Positions 7,601 to 13,174 of a stretch of DNA of 13,174 nt are shown one piece after another. Location of the stretch: the NCBI GenBank assembly GCA_903970295.1, contig CAJCHQ010000603.1:1-13174 (forward strand), read 5' to 3'. How positions within the stretch are numbered: position 1 is the first letter of the stretch; each line of letters starts with the position of its first letter. The notes beneath the pieces were generated by a model that was given only the letters and a program-made list of their open reading frames with translations, did no database searches and was not told the DNA's origin. A program made the position numbers and the translations under genes. Source of the DNA: Bryobacterales bacterium (lineage in GTDB: Bacteria; Cyanobacteriota; Vampirovibrionia; Obscuribacterales; Obscuribacteraceae).

Positions 7601-8274
7601 GCACTCAAGACAGTGAGCGCGGCAGCAATATCTGTGCCGACCAACATTGTCCCCAAGGGCGGTGCTTCAATCGTGACTTGCACAATAATAGGTATCTTCC
7701 GCCCAATTTTTTTGCTGTAGTCGAGAGCCGCCACGATCGCCGCTTTAGCCTGAAGCAAATCTTGTCCGGTTTCGAATTGCAGAACATCGACACCCCCATC
7801 GACAAGTCCAGCGACTTGCTGATAGTAGGCTTTATTCATTTCGGAAAAACTTATGTGTCCAAGAGAAGGCAGTTTGGTCGTTGGTCCCATCGAGCCCGAA
7901 ACGAAACGCGGCTTATCTTTTGTCGAATAGCTGGAAGCGACTTCCCGAGCCAATTTGGCGGCCTTGAAGTTGAGTTCGTACGCTCTTTCGGCCAGCCCGA
8001 ATTCGGCGAGAACTACCGGCGAGCCTCCGAAGGTATCAGTCTCGATCGCATCACAGCCTACTTTCATATAGGATTCGTGAATTTCTCGAATCACGTCCGG
8101 TCGGCTTTCGACAAGGATTTCAGGACAGCTTTCTATGCCGGCATAATCGTCGAGACTCAAATCATATTTGTGGATGGCAGTGCCCATCGCCCCATCGAAG
8201 ATGAGGACCTTTTTCTCGAGCGCTTGCAGGAAATCCACCAAAAAAGTTACCGCCTGGTTCCACACATTATCCAA
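4612..8274 (-). CDS. metH: Cobalamin-dependent methionine synthase (5-methyltetrahydrofolate-homocysteine methyltransferase)
   Basis: Transfers the methyl group of 5-methyl-tetrahydrofolate to homocysteine through cob(I)alamin, the last step of methionine synthesis, in the cytoplasm. All four modules are present in 1220 residues (E. coli: 1227). The homocysteine domain (about 20-325) has zinc ligands Cys235 (GLNCATGP) and Cys301/Cys302 (GGCCGTTP). The pterin domain (about 345-620) begins LIVGERTNTNGSRKF. The cobalamin cap and Rossmann domains (about 640-865) contain LFGAGKMQLP and DVHDIGKN with lower axial ligand His739, plus SGLL and GG motifs. The AdoMet-binding reactivation domain (about 950-1200) carries R1148-x-x-x-GYPACP. 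An unusually long low-complexity linker (870-948) precedes the reactivation domain. The longest frame uses TTG right after the upstream TAA, without a ribosome site. AGGCGG (8255-8250) better supports TTG at 8241 (spacer 8) or GTG at 8238, trimming 11-12 residues. No cobalamin riboswitch was seen upstream. Confidence 0.97.
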   Translation of the reverse strand: MDNVWNQAVTFLVDFLQALEKKVLIFDGAMGTAIHKYDLSLDDYAGIESCPEILVESRPDVIREIHESYMKVGCDAIETDTFGGSPVVLAEFGLAERAYELNFKAAKLAREVASSYSTKDKPRFVSGSMGPTTKLPSLGHISFSEMNKAYYQQVAGLVDGGVDVLQFETGQDLLQAKAAIVAALDYSKKIGRKIPIIVQVTIEAPPLGTMLVGTDIAAALTVLSAFPIDVVGLNCATGPQEMLDPVAYLCQNSLKAVSVLPNAGLPENINDKTVYKLTPDQLADSLNHFARDLGVNIIGGCCGTTPQHLQRVCEIVGEMAPKPRQPEMTPSVASIYTSVATHIEPAPLIVGERTNTNGSRKFKQLLQKEDWDAMVAMARDQEREGAHVLDVCAAYVGRDEVRDMSIFIKRLNTEMQLPLVIDTTEYSVLAASLELVAGKPIVNSINLEDGVDKMMQKVELITRFGAAVVALTIDEAGMARPAEKKLEIAKRIYDLAIGAGVAPEDLIFDALTFTLSTGNEDDRKLGLETLKGIKLIKEAMPGVRTILGVSNISFGFDPHIRQILNSVFLHYAVEYGLDMAIVNAQKILPLYKIDESEVEYHRKLVFDERTDDYDPLFALLDFYKSKSGSGTTIVESEKSKEIEDILKQRIIDGNRVNLEKDLAKAQEKYKPLEIINNILLDGMKVVGELFGAGKMQLPFVLQSAETMKAAVSYLEPFMDKVEGSSLGTMVLATVKGDVHDIGKNLVDIILTNNGYKVWNLGIKQPIENIISAALEHKADCIGMSGLLVKSTVIMKENLDVLNQRGINLPVILGGAALTRRYVEEDCRRIYRGNLFYAQDAFDDLRIMEALAKGHDLAPFLNQGSQTNAQPKELFLEDDDEIESGVALAKTAKVATGAAVAEATKVVAGAYSERSAARTADGDRNGNGYKSGQQRSDVSRNLPPPLPPFWGSRIVEDIPLAEVFDYVNENVLFRGQWQVRQKDMSDRDYQQLLDEKIRPALRELKEKSISQKLLTPRVVYGYFPCQSDGNDLIIYREDQKTEWMRFHFLRQSHGKRLCIADFFASVDEGQMDVLPAQIVTMGEKASEHAQALFAADKYTEYLYFHGLSVESAEGLAEVMHKRIRAELGFADQDSPDIRKFFQQGYRGTRYSFGYPACPNLEDQGLLFELLQAERIGMHLTEEFELVPEQSTSAIIVPHPQAKYFNISKTPAASDVESPDGD

Positions 8275-9156
8275 TTATCGTATAGCGACATAACCTGTTG
8301 CCGGGACTAACTTTTGACCCTCATTACTGAGACAAAAATTGACAAATGCTTCAACTGAGTGCTTCGGTGCGTCATCGGCGAAAATGATCAAAGGCCTTCC
8401 CAATGGATAATCGTCAGTCAGTGAAGACTTAGATGGTGTAACGGCTTTGGAAGTAGCAATCAATTTTATTCCTAGCACTTTCACCTTATTGCCGGCGGCT
8501 GCAGCATACCCGAGACCAACATAGGCCACCGCACCTGGATCTTTTCTCACTTTGTCGATAATGCCCTGGTTGGAAGCGACCAGAACCGCCGAATTGGACG
8601 GATCTTTGCCATGCAAAACGTGAGTTTGAAAATATTCGTAGGTGCCCGAACTCTTCTCGCGAGAAAGACCTTCGATGGCTAAATTTTTGCCGCCTAGCTG
8701 ATTCCAGTTGGTCAATTCGCCCATATAAATCTTCTCCAATTGATCGAGACCAATGGCGTTGATCGGATTGGCTACATTGACAATGATGGCAACAGCGTCA
8801 CGAGCAACTGTGTACTTTTTCAAATGCACGCCTTTGACGTGAGCCAAACTCCGCTCATCGTCGGTTAGATCACGCGAAGCCATTGCCAGGTCAGAGGTCC
8901 GATTGATCAAGGAAGCGACGCCGACACCGGTATCGGCAGACGTGATAGAGATAGGAATCTCGGGATTTGATTTTTTAAATGCATCAGCCCATGACTTGAG
9001 CAAAGAAACCATTGTGTCTGAACCTTCAACCGAAATCATGGCTGTGAGATTGCGCGGATCGGCGGGATTGGGCGCTGATTGACAGCCGGCAAGACAGGTC
9101 AAAGCCAGAATCGCCTTGAGCAAGTAAGCGGCGGTCGATCTCAATACGGTTTGCAT
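8275..9156 (-). CDS. pstS: PstS-type phosphate-binding lipoprotein (periplasmic binding protein)
   Basis: A substrate-binding protein of the PstS/PBP-like family, expected to bind phosphate outside the inner membrane. The signal ends in the lipobox LAGC, with lipidated Cys25 after a hydrophobic stretch (9-22). The mature part shows family phosphate-site elements: V-E-G-S-D-T-M (43-49), S-R-D-L-T (94-98), R-D-A-V-A-I (119-124) and SREKSSGTYEYF (165-176), with a Y-V-G-L-G-Y element at 212-217. Length 293 is normal. The gene starts 2 bases after the TPR stop, with AGGA six bases before its ATG overlapping the end of that gene, so the two are probably translationally coupled. Its TAA is immediately followed by the longest metH frame. 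pstC, pstA, pstB and phoU are not nearby. It could be a phosphate sensor or scavenger, or serve a transporter encoded elsewhere. No convincing Pho box was seen. Confidence 0.9.
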   Translation of the reverse strand: MQTVLRSTAAYLLKAILALTCLAGCQSAPNPADPRNLTAMISVEGSDTMVSLLKSWADAFKKSNPEIPISITSADTGVGVASLINRTSDLAMASRDLTDDERSLAHVKGVHLKKYTVARDAVAIIVNVANPINAIGLDQLEKIYMGELTNWNQLGGKNLAIEGLSREKSSGTYEYFQTHVLHGKDPSNSAVLVASNQGIIDKVRKDPGAVAYVGLGYAAAAGNKVKVLGIKLIATSKAVTPSKSSLTDDYPLGRPLIIFADDAPKHSVEAFVNFCLSNEGQKLVPATGYVAIR

Positions 9157-9158
9157 GG

Positions 9159-9881
9159 TTAGTCCTGAAACCCGAGTGCCCGGGCCTTTTGCAAATCCTG
9201 CCGAGCCAGTTTCTTTTCGCCCATCTCTCTATAGCTTCGTCCGCGATAATAATAGGCTTCCGGCAGCTTGGCATCAAGCTTGATTGCTTCGTCTGCATCG
9301 CCGACTGCTCGCTCGTATTGCTCCAATTTCATGCAAATCTGGGCGCGGCAACAAAGAAAATCGGCGGAATAGGGCGCCAGGGCAATCGCTCGATCGATGT
9401 CACTGAGCGCATCCTTATAGCGCTCAAGCTTAGCCATGACCTGAGCTCTCACGCAATAGGATTGCGGTTTCGCAGGAGCGATTTGGACCGCGCTATCGCA
9501 ATCGGCTTGGGCTTTCGTCAGCTGCTTCGTTTTCAAATAAGCTTGCGCCCGCGCTTGCAGAGCTTCGGCCTGGCGCTCATTCTTGGACAGCACCTGATCG
9601 CACAACGAAATCGCTTTCGTATATTTTCCTTCCTCATCGTAAACCTGGGCCAGGTTAACGAGTGCTCCCACCGATTGAGGGGTAGACGAAACGATTCTTT
9701 CAAAAAAGTCCTCGGCTTCTTTGAAGCGTTTTTGAGCCAAAAGTTCGCACCCTACTTTCAACGCCGGCTCTACATCGGTGGCAGGCTGGGCCAAAAGCGG
9801 CGAAACAAAGAAGAACGCACCGGCAAACCAGGCATTTATTGCCAGTAAACCGGTGCGCAGAGTGACAAACTTTTGTCCCAT
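9159..9881 (-). CDS. Exported tetratricopeptide-repeat (TPR) protein
   Basis: A 240-residue protein with an N-terminal signal sequence or membrane anchor (residues 1-32, charged start, hydrophobic core, likely cleavage after A-Q at 31-32). About six consecutive TPR units follow (roughly 37-70, 71-104, 105-138, 139-172, 173-206, 207-240), each with the 34-residue pattern A-x-x-x-(G/Y)-(K/R)-Y-x-x-A-x-x-D-x-x-(I/L)-x-x-x-P. TPR solenoids hold protein partners; none is identifiable. I chose the ATG at 9881. The frame extends to 9971, but that would overlap the preceding 59-residue gene by 47 bases and push 30 polar residues in front of the signal. The chosen start has only a weak ribosome site (GGA, 9 bases before). 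The stop is 2 bases from the PstS gene, suggesting joint synthesis and perhaps a shared periplasmic location. Confidence 0.85.
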   Translation of the reverse strand: MGQKFVTLRTGLLAINAWFAGAFFFVSPLLAQPATDVEPALKVGCELLAQKRFKEAEDFFERIVSSTPQSVGALVNLAQVYDEEGKYTKAISLCDQVLSKNERQAEALQARAQAYLKTKQLTKAQADCDSAVQIAPAKPQSYCVRAQVMAKLERYKDALSDIDRAIALAPYSADFLCCRAQICMKLEQYERAVGDADEAIKLDAKLPEAYYYRGRSYREMGEKKLARQDLQKARALGFQD

Positions 9882-9924
9882 GACGAAAAGTCCAGTCAGA
9901 ACAGACTGGCGGTCAGTGCAAAAG

Positions 9925-10104
9925 TTATTCGTCGTAGAACTCCTCGCCTTCTTCATCGCCAGCCAATTCAACGGCAGCGAGAAAAAATTGGCTTGTCACT
10001 TGTGCAGCAGTGTCCGGAGAAACACCCACATCTTTAAGTGTCTTAATCCAGAGCACGACTTCTGCCAAGACGGTCGAGTCAACAATAGTTGTCGTCGTAG
10101 ACAT
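9925..10104 (-). CDS. Small acidic helical protein of 59 residues, function unknown
   Basis: Residues 1-7 are Ser/Thr-rich (MSTTTTI). A hydrophobic helix follows (8-25, VDSTVLAEVVLWIKTLKD), then a second helix (30-48) and a strongly acidic tail (GDEEGEEFYDE). No Cys, signal peptide or transmembrane helix is present. The ATG at 10104 is fixed by GAGGGG six bases upstream. An in-frame ATG at 10161 would add 19 residues but has a poorer context and would lie upstream of the expected transcript start. It is first in a minus-strand set with the TPR, PstS and MetH genes; the gap to the TPR start is 43 bases. Family not recognised. Confidence 0.7.
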   Translation of the reverse strand: MSTTTTIVDSTVLAEVVLWIKTLKDVGVSPDTAAQVTSQFFLAAVELAGDEEGEEFYDE

Positions 10105-10110
10105 TTTAAA

Positions 10111-10116
10111 CCCCTC
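10111..10116 (-). promoter_or_regulatory. Shine-Dalgarno site of the 59-residue gene
   Basis: GAGGGG on the minus strand lies six bases (TTTAAA) before the ATG at 10104. It selects this start over the longer in-frame ATG at 10161. Confidence 0.65.
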
Positions 10117-10143
10117 GAAAATGCAAGATGCCATGTATGCGTA

Positions 10144-10172
10144 ATCGTAGCCCCCTGGCAAAGGGCTTACAA
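10144..10172 (-). promoter_or_regulatory. Candidate sigma-70 promoter for the 59-mer/TPR/PstS/MetH set
   Basis: On the minus strand TTGTAA (10172-10167) is followed after 17 bases by TACGAT (10149-10144), a 4-of-6 match to each consensus hexamer. The predicted start near 10137 leaves a leader of about 33 bases. An inverted repeat AGCCC-N9-GGGCT (10149-10167) fills the spacer and touches both hexamers, a placement where a regulator could act. Assigned by eye only. Confidence 0.4.
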
Positions 10173-10382
10173 GTCGCTGGTGTGATTCGTAACGGAACGA
10201 ATAATTAAGCTAAGAAGCACTTCTTCTGCCACTTTAACTCGGGCTTAAGAAAGGCTGGCATTCAGCCCCTCTTGTCATGTCCAATTTTTACCATCGGCGA
10301 TCACATCACTGACGCACCGAGAGCGGCATGGGACGAGGTAGACTAGGCACGTCAATTGCGCACTAGATGAAAAGAGAATTCA

Positions 10383-12143
10383 ATGAAACCGCTGTCAACC
10401 AGTTTGCTGCTCTCACTGCTTCTAACCTCCATCCAGCCTTCGTTTGCCGTTACGGCAAAAAACGGAACAGCAAAAGCCGAAACGGTCCCGGCAAATGCAA
10501 TTCTCAATCGCACAAGCCAACAAAAAGACCCCTGGTGGCAGCATGCCGTACTTTATGAGATCTACCCGCGCAGCTTCCAAGACTCTAATGGCGATGGCAT
10601 AGGCGACCTGAACGGCATTACGAGCAAACTCGATTATCTGAAAACATTAGGAGTCGACGCCATCTGGTTGACGCCGTGTTATCCATCACCACAAGTTGAT
10701 TTCGGTTACGACATCTCGGACTACTGCAACATTGCTCCGGAATACGGTACATTAGCCGACTTCGATAGACTGATGGCGGCGGCGAAAAAGCGCGGCATAA
10801 AAGTGATTATGGATCTGGTCATGAATCACACATCGGATAAACATCCGTGGTTCATCGAATCAAGTTCATCTAAGACCAACCCCAAGCGCGACTGGTACAT
10901 CTGGAAAGACGGCAAGAACGGTGGTCCGCCAAACAATTGGCAATCTGTGTTCGGGCACTCGGCCTGGGCATTAGACAGTAAAACCGGACAGTATTATTAC
11001 CATCTCTTTTATCCGCAGCAACCAGATTTGAATTATCGCAATCCGGAAGTGCGCAAAGCCATGGGAGACGTGGCCAGATTTTGGTTAGATCGTGGAGTTG
11101 CTGGATTCAGACTGGATGCGATTACAACTCTGTTTGAAGAGTCAAAATTGACTGACAATCCCATCAAAGAGGGAGTCAATGTCTACGGCGATCCAAATAT
11201 GGAAAACAAATACAACGATCGCCTCGCTGAAGTTCATGATGTTCTCAAAGATTTGCGCCAGATCGTCGATTCGTATCCAGGCGATCGCGTCTTAGTCGGT
11301 GAAACTGGCGGCGTCGATGTGGCAGAGCTTTCCGAGATGTATGGCAAAAATGGAGATGAGATTCAACTGCCGATGAATTTCTTCTTCCCGGACGTCAGCA
11401 CACTTTCTGCCCCCGACTTCCGCAAACAGATCATTCTCTGGGATCAAAACCCAGCTCAAGGTTGGCCGGTTTATGTTCTCAGTAATCACGACCGCCGCAG
11501 GCATTACAGCCGTTATGCCGATGGGGCCAACAATGACAAAATTGCCAAAATTCTGGGCACCATGTTGCTGACTTTGCGGGGCACGCCGATTCTTTACTAT
11601 GGCGAAGAAATCGGTATGGAAAATTACGATCCGCAAAGAAAAGAGGATGTGCTTGATCCCATAGGTAAGATCGGCTGGCCTAAAGATAAAGGTCGAGATG
11701 GCGAGCGCACGCCAATGCAGTGGAGTGACTCGTTGAATGCAGGTTTCACAACCGGCCACCCCTGGTTGCCTGTTGCTCTAAACTACCCGACTCACAACGT
11801 CTTCAATGAGAGTCACGACAAAACATCTTTGCTTGAATACTATGAAAAGCTAATCGCTTTGCGGCGCAAGAACAATGCGTTTATTCACGGCTCGTATGTC
11901 TCGGTCAATGACAATGATGCCAACGTGCTCAGCTATCTGCGACAGGGCAAGACCGATTCAGTGCTGGTCGTGTTGAATATGAGCAAGAGCGCTCAAACAC
12001 AAAAATTCGATCTGTCAGCTCACGGTATCAAAGCAACAACAGGCAAAGTCATTCTCAGTAGCACGCAAGAAAAGCCGCAAGCAGTCAAATTGGACGCAGT
12101 TTCATTGCAGCCATTCGAAGTGAAATTGATTGAACTGAAATAG
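10383..12143 (+). CDS. Secreted GH13 alpha-glucosidase (maltase type)
   Basis: A glycoside hydrolase family 13 enzyme that should release glucose from the non-reducing end of alpha-glucosides. Residues 1-22 form a Sec signal peptide (hydrophobic core 7-16, cleavage near S-F-A at 20-22), so it acts outside the cytoplasm. The mature protein starts its barrel at DPWWQHAVLYEIYPRSF (49-65). Conserved regions are visible: DLVMNH (144-149), QPDLNY (213-218), GFRLDAI (241-247) with nucleophile Asp245, VGETGG (305-310) with acid/base Glu307, and SNHD (367-370) with transition-state Asp370. GERTPMQW (440-447) and a C-terminal beta domain (about 505-586) complete a normal 586-residue length. Ala246 after the nucleophile is typical of alpha-1,4-active members; Val there marks oligo-1,6-glucosidases. 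A trehalose-synthase-type isomerase is a less likely alternative. The start has AGAG about 7 bases upstream. Transcribed divergently from the 59-mer gene across 278 bases. Confidence 0.93.
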   Translation: MKPLSTSLLLSLLLTSIQPSFAVTAKNGTAKAETVPANAILNRTSQQKDPWWQHAVLYEIYPRSFQDSNGDGIGDLNGITSKLDYLKTLGVDAIWLTPCYPSPQVDFGYDISDYCNIAPEYGTLADFDRLMAAAKKRGIKVIMDLVMNHTSDKHPWFIESSSSKTNPKRDWYIWKDGKNGGPPNNWQSVFGHSAWALDSKTGQYYYHLFYPQQPDLNYRNPEVRKAMGDVARFWLDRGVAGFRLDAITTLFEESKLTDNPIKEGVNVYGDPNMENKYNDRLAEVHDVLKDLRQIVDSYPGDRVLVGETGGVDVAELSEMYGKNGDEIQLPMNFFFPDVSTLSAPDFRKQIILWDQNPAQGWPVYVLSNHDRRRHYSRYADGANNDKIAKILGTMLLTLRGTPILYYGEEIGMENYDPQRKEDVLDPIGKIGWPKDKGRDGERTPMQWSDSLNAGFTTGHPWLPVALNYPTHNVFNESHDKTSLLEYYEKLIALRRKNNAFIHGSYVSVNDNDANVLSYLRQGKTDSVLVVLNMSKSAQTQKFDLSAHGIKATTGKVILSSTQEKPQAVKLDAVSLQPFEVKLIELK

Positions 12144-12250
12144 GTTTGGCTCAAAGCTTGATCGAAATGAGCAAGTCAGTGCCACAACTACGCCACCAGG
12201 AATTGCTTTAATCGGTAGATTATCACCGTGAGCAAGAAAAGGTACGAATT

Positions 12251-12490
12251 ATGACTATGCAGGATGCTTGCACAGGCGCTCCACCAAAAGTACAACAAGC
12301 GGAAAAGGCAGTCGAAGATGCACATGCACAGGGCAAAACGGTCAGCGGACTGGATTTATTGAACATTCTTTATGGCAAGGGCGTCACTTCCAGGGAAGGC
12401 AATGCCAACATTGCCGCTTTTCAAAAATGCAATGAGCAACGGTCAAAGGAAATTCCCGGGCTACCGCATATCACGATTACGCCTGGATAA
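12251..12490 (+). CDS. Small orphan protein of 79 residues
   Basis: Not a recognised family. The ORF starts at ATG 12251 (a second in-frame ATG follows at 12257), with AAGG about 8 bases upstream. The sequence is soluble: a charged Ala/Glu/Lys helix (13-27), then SGLDLLNILYGKGVTSREGN (32-51), a helix with Cys60, and a Pro-rich end (GLPHITITPG). The two cysteines (7 and 60) could pair but nothing indicates export. It lies 107 bases after the glucosidase stop on the same strand and may be read from the same transcript. Codon use looks like that of its neighbours, so I consider it a probable gene. Confidence 0.55.
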   Translation: MTMQDACTGAPPKVQQAEKAVEDAHAQGKTVSGLDLLNILYGKGVTSREGNANIAAFQKCNEQRSKEIPGLPHITITPG

Positions 12491-12624
12491 CTTGGTACAC
12501 CGTATTTGGTGAAAATGGCCAGGCATCCATTTGGATGCGTGCGGTGCAGCGACTAACCTGAGAAGCGATCAACCACGGCGACAATCTCCTATACTGTTGG
12601 CTCTTATCGCCAAGCAGGTATGGT

Positions 12625-13174
12625 ATGAACCACTCGCTCGTTGTTTTAGCCCTCGTGGCTGTTGCCGGCGCCAGTTCTGGCGCGGTTTGGGGGCAAACAA
12701 ACGTCGGGGGCGGCTCAGGAAGCGAAAGCTCGGGCAAAGTGATTACCGATTCGCGAGCGCTGACGGGCAGCTATCGCAAAATCGAAATTAGCGCGCCGGC
12801 TGATGTGACGTTCACGATCGGTCCGAAATCAACTTTGTCGATAGAGGGCGAAGATAGAATCGTCAAACTGATCGATACTCACATCCAGAACGGAGTCTTA
12901 ATCGTCACATCACCAAAATTCGGTCTTCCGCATCCGAAATTGGTGTTGACGATTGCCAACCCTTCTCTGGATAGTGTGCGCCTCAACGGAGCGACGAACA
13001 TTAATTTGACCGGATTGCAGGGCGCCAAATTGGAAATTTCGGCAAGTGGAGCTAACAAAATAGTGGCCACGGGTTTGGTAGACTCGGTCACTATCCGATT
13101 GAGTGGTGCCGGCAATGCTGATTTGCATGGTTTGAAATCCAATAACGCCGCGGTCAACATCAGCGGCACCGGCG
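12625..13174 (+). CDS. Exported DUF2807 (GIN-domain, adhesin-like) protein, 3' end beyond the window
   Basis: The frame from ATG 12625 stays open to the window end (183 codons). Residues 1-24 form a short signal peptide (MNHSLVVLALVAVAGASSGA and a few more), followed by a Gly/Ser-rich linker (29-41). From about residue 49 the pattern fits DUF2807 beta repeats: S-Y-R-K-I-E-I-S-A-P-A-D-V-T-F-T-I-G, then S-I-E-G-E-D-R-I-V, I-x-N-G-V-L-I-V, and recurring short turns of the type L-x-G-A-T-N-I-N-L-T-G, S-A-S-G-A-N-K-I-V-A-T-G and L-S-G-A-G-N-A-D-L-H-G-L. Such proteins form right-handed parallel beta structures outside the inner membrane; their function is poorly known. AGG lies about 8 bases before the start. 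An ATG at 12620 is in another frame. The C-terminus is not visible. Confidence 0.85.
   Translation, partial: MNHSLVVLALVAVAGASSGAVWGQTNVGGGSGSESSGKVITDSRALTGSYRKIEISAPADVTFTIGPKSTLSIEGEDRIVKLIDTHIQNGVLIVTSPKFGLPHPKLVLTIANPSLDSVRLNGATNINLTGLQGAKLEISASGANKIVATGLVDSVTIRLSGAGNADLHGLKSNNAAVNISGTG

Noticed and set aside
7027..8310. Long plus-strand open frame (427 codons) opposite metH
   Set aside because: It is a mirror frame of a well-conserved gene, with Arg/His/Phe-rich composition and no family pattern.
9189..9848. Plus-strand open frame (219 codons) opposite the TPR gene
   Set aside because: Its apparent repeats simply reflect the TPR repeats on the other strand.
10205..10260. GCCACT followed by a G-rich segment, resembling a cobalamin riboswitch B12 box
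   Set aside because: The core is GCCACTT rather than GCCACTG, it is on the strand of the glucosidase rather than metH, and the other conserved parts of the riboswitch are missing.
11281..11288. GCGATCGC, the HIP1 octamer of cyanobacteria
   Set aside because: I noticed only this one copy in 13 kb, so there is no enrichment to support a cyanobacterial HIP1 genome.

Overview
This window is a roughly 50% GC bacterial chromosome segment of single-copy genes. I see no rRNA, tRNA, transposase, integrase, phage gene or CRISPR array. A lipoprotein signal, several exported proteins and a cobalamin-dependent MetH fit a free-living, probably diderm heterotroph. The many lineage-style repeat and low-complexity proteins remind me of the non-photosynthetic Cyanobacteria relatives (Melainabacteria/Vampirovibrionia, Obscuribacter-like). 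That placement is an impression, not a demonstrated fact.

Left part (1-4009). Two forward genes encode repeat proteins: one with leucine-rich-variant (LRV, HEAT-like) units in two copies of a block, and one with three degenerate helix-plus-hairpin units around an Ala-rich coiled coil. Converging on them from the minus strand is a 508-residue protein that I read as a papain-fold cysteine protease (Gln165, Cys171, His371, Asn389 in papain order and context). A foldable stem-loop lies in its leader. Positions 4010-4611 are non-coding and hold several inverted repeats.

Middle (4612-10104, minus strand). A compact, probably co-transcribed set runs in this order: a 59-residue acidic protein, an exported six-TPR protein, a PstS-type phosphate-binding lipoprotein, then full-length cobalamin-dependent methionine synthase (metH). 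The TPR and PstS genes are 2 bases apart, and the longest metH frame starts directly after the PstS stop. A sigma-70-like promoter candidate sits in front of the 59-residue gene.

Right part (10383-13174, plus strand). A secreted GH13 alpha-glucosidase of the maltase type is transcribed divergently from that set. It is followed by a small orphan ORF (79 aa) and by an exported DUF2807-type (GIN-domain, adhesin-like) beta protein that runs off the window end.

The most unusual points are the papain-like protease next to two repeat proteins, the phosphate-binding lipoprotein/TPR/59-mer/metH arrangement without pstCAB, and the long low-complexity linker in MetH. I did not find convincing evidence of a complete new defence, RiPP or mobile system.
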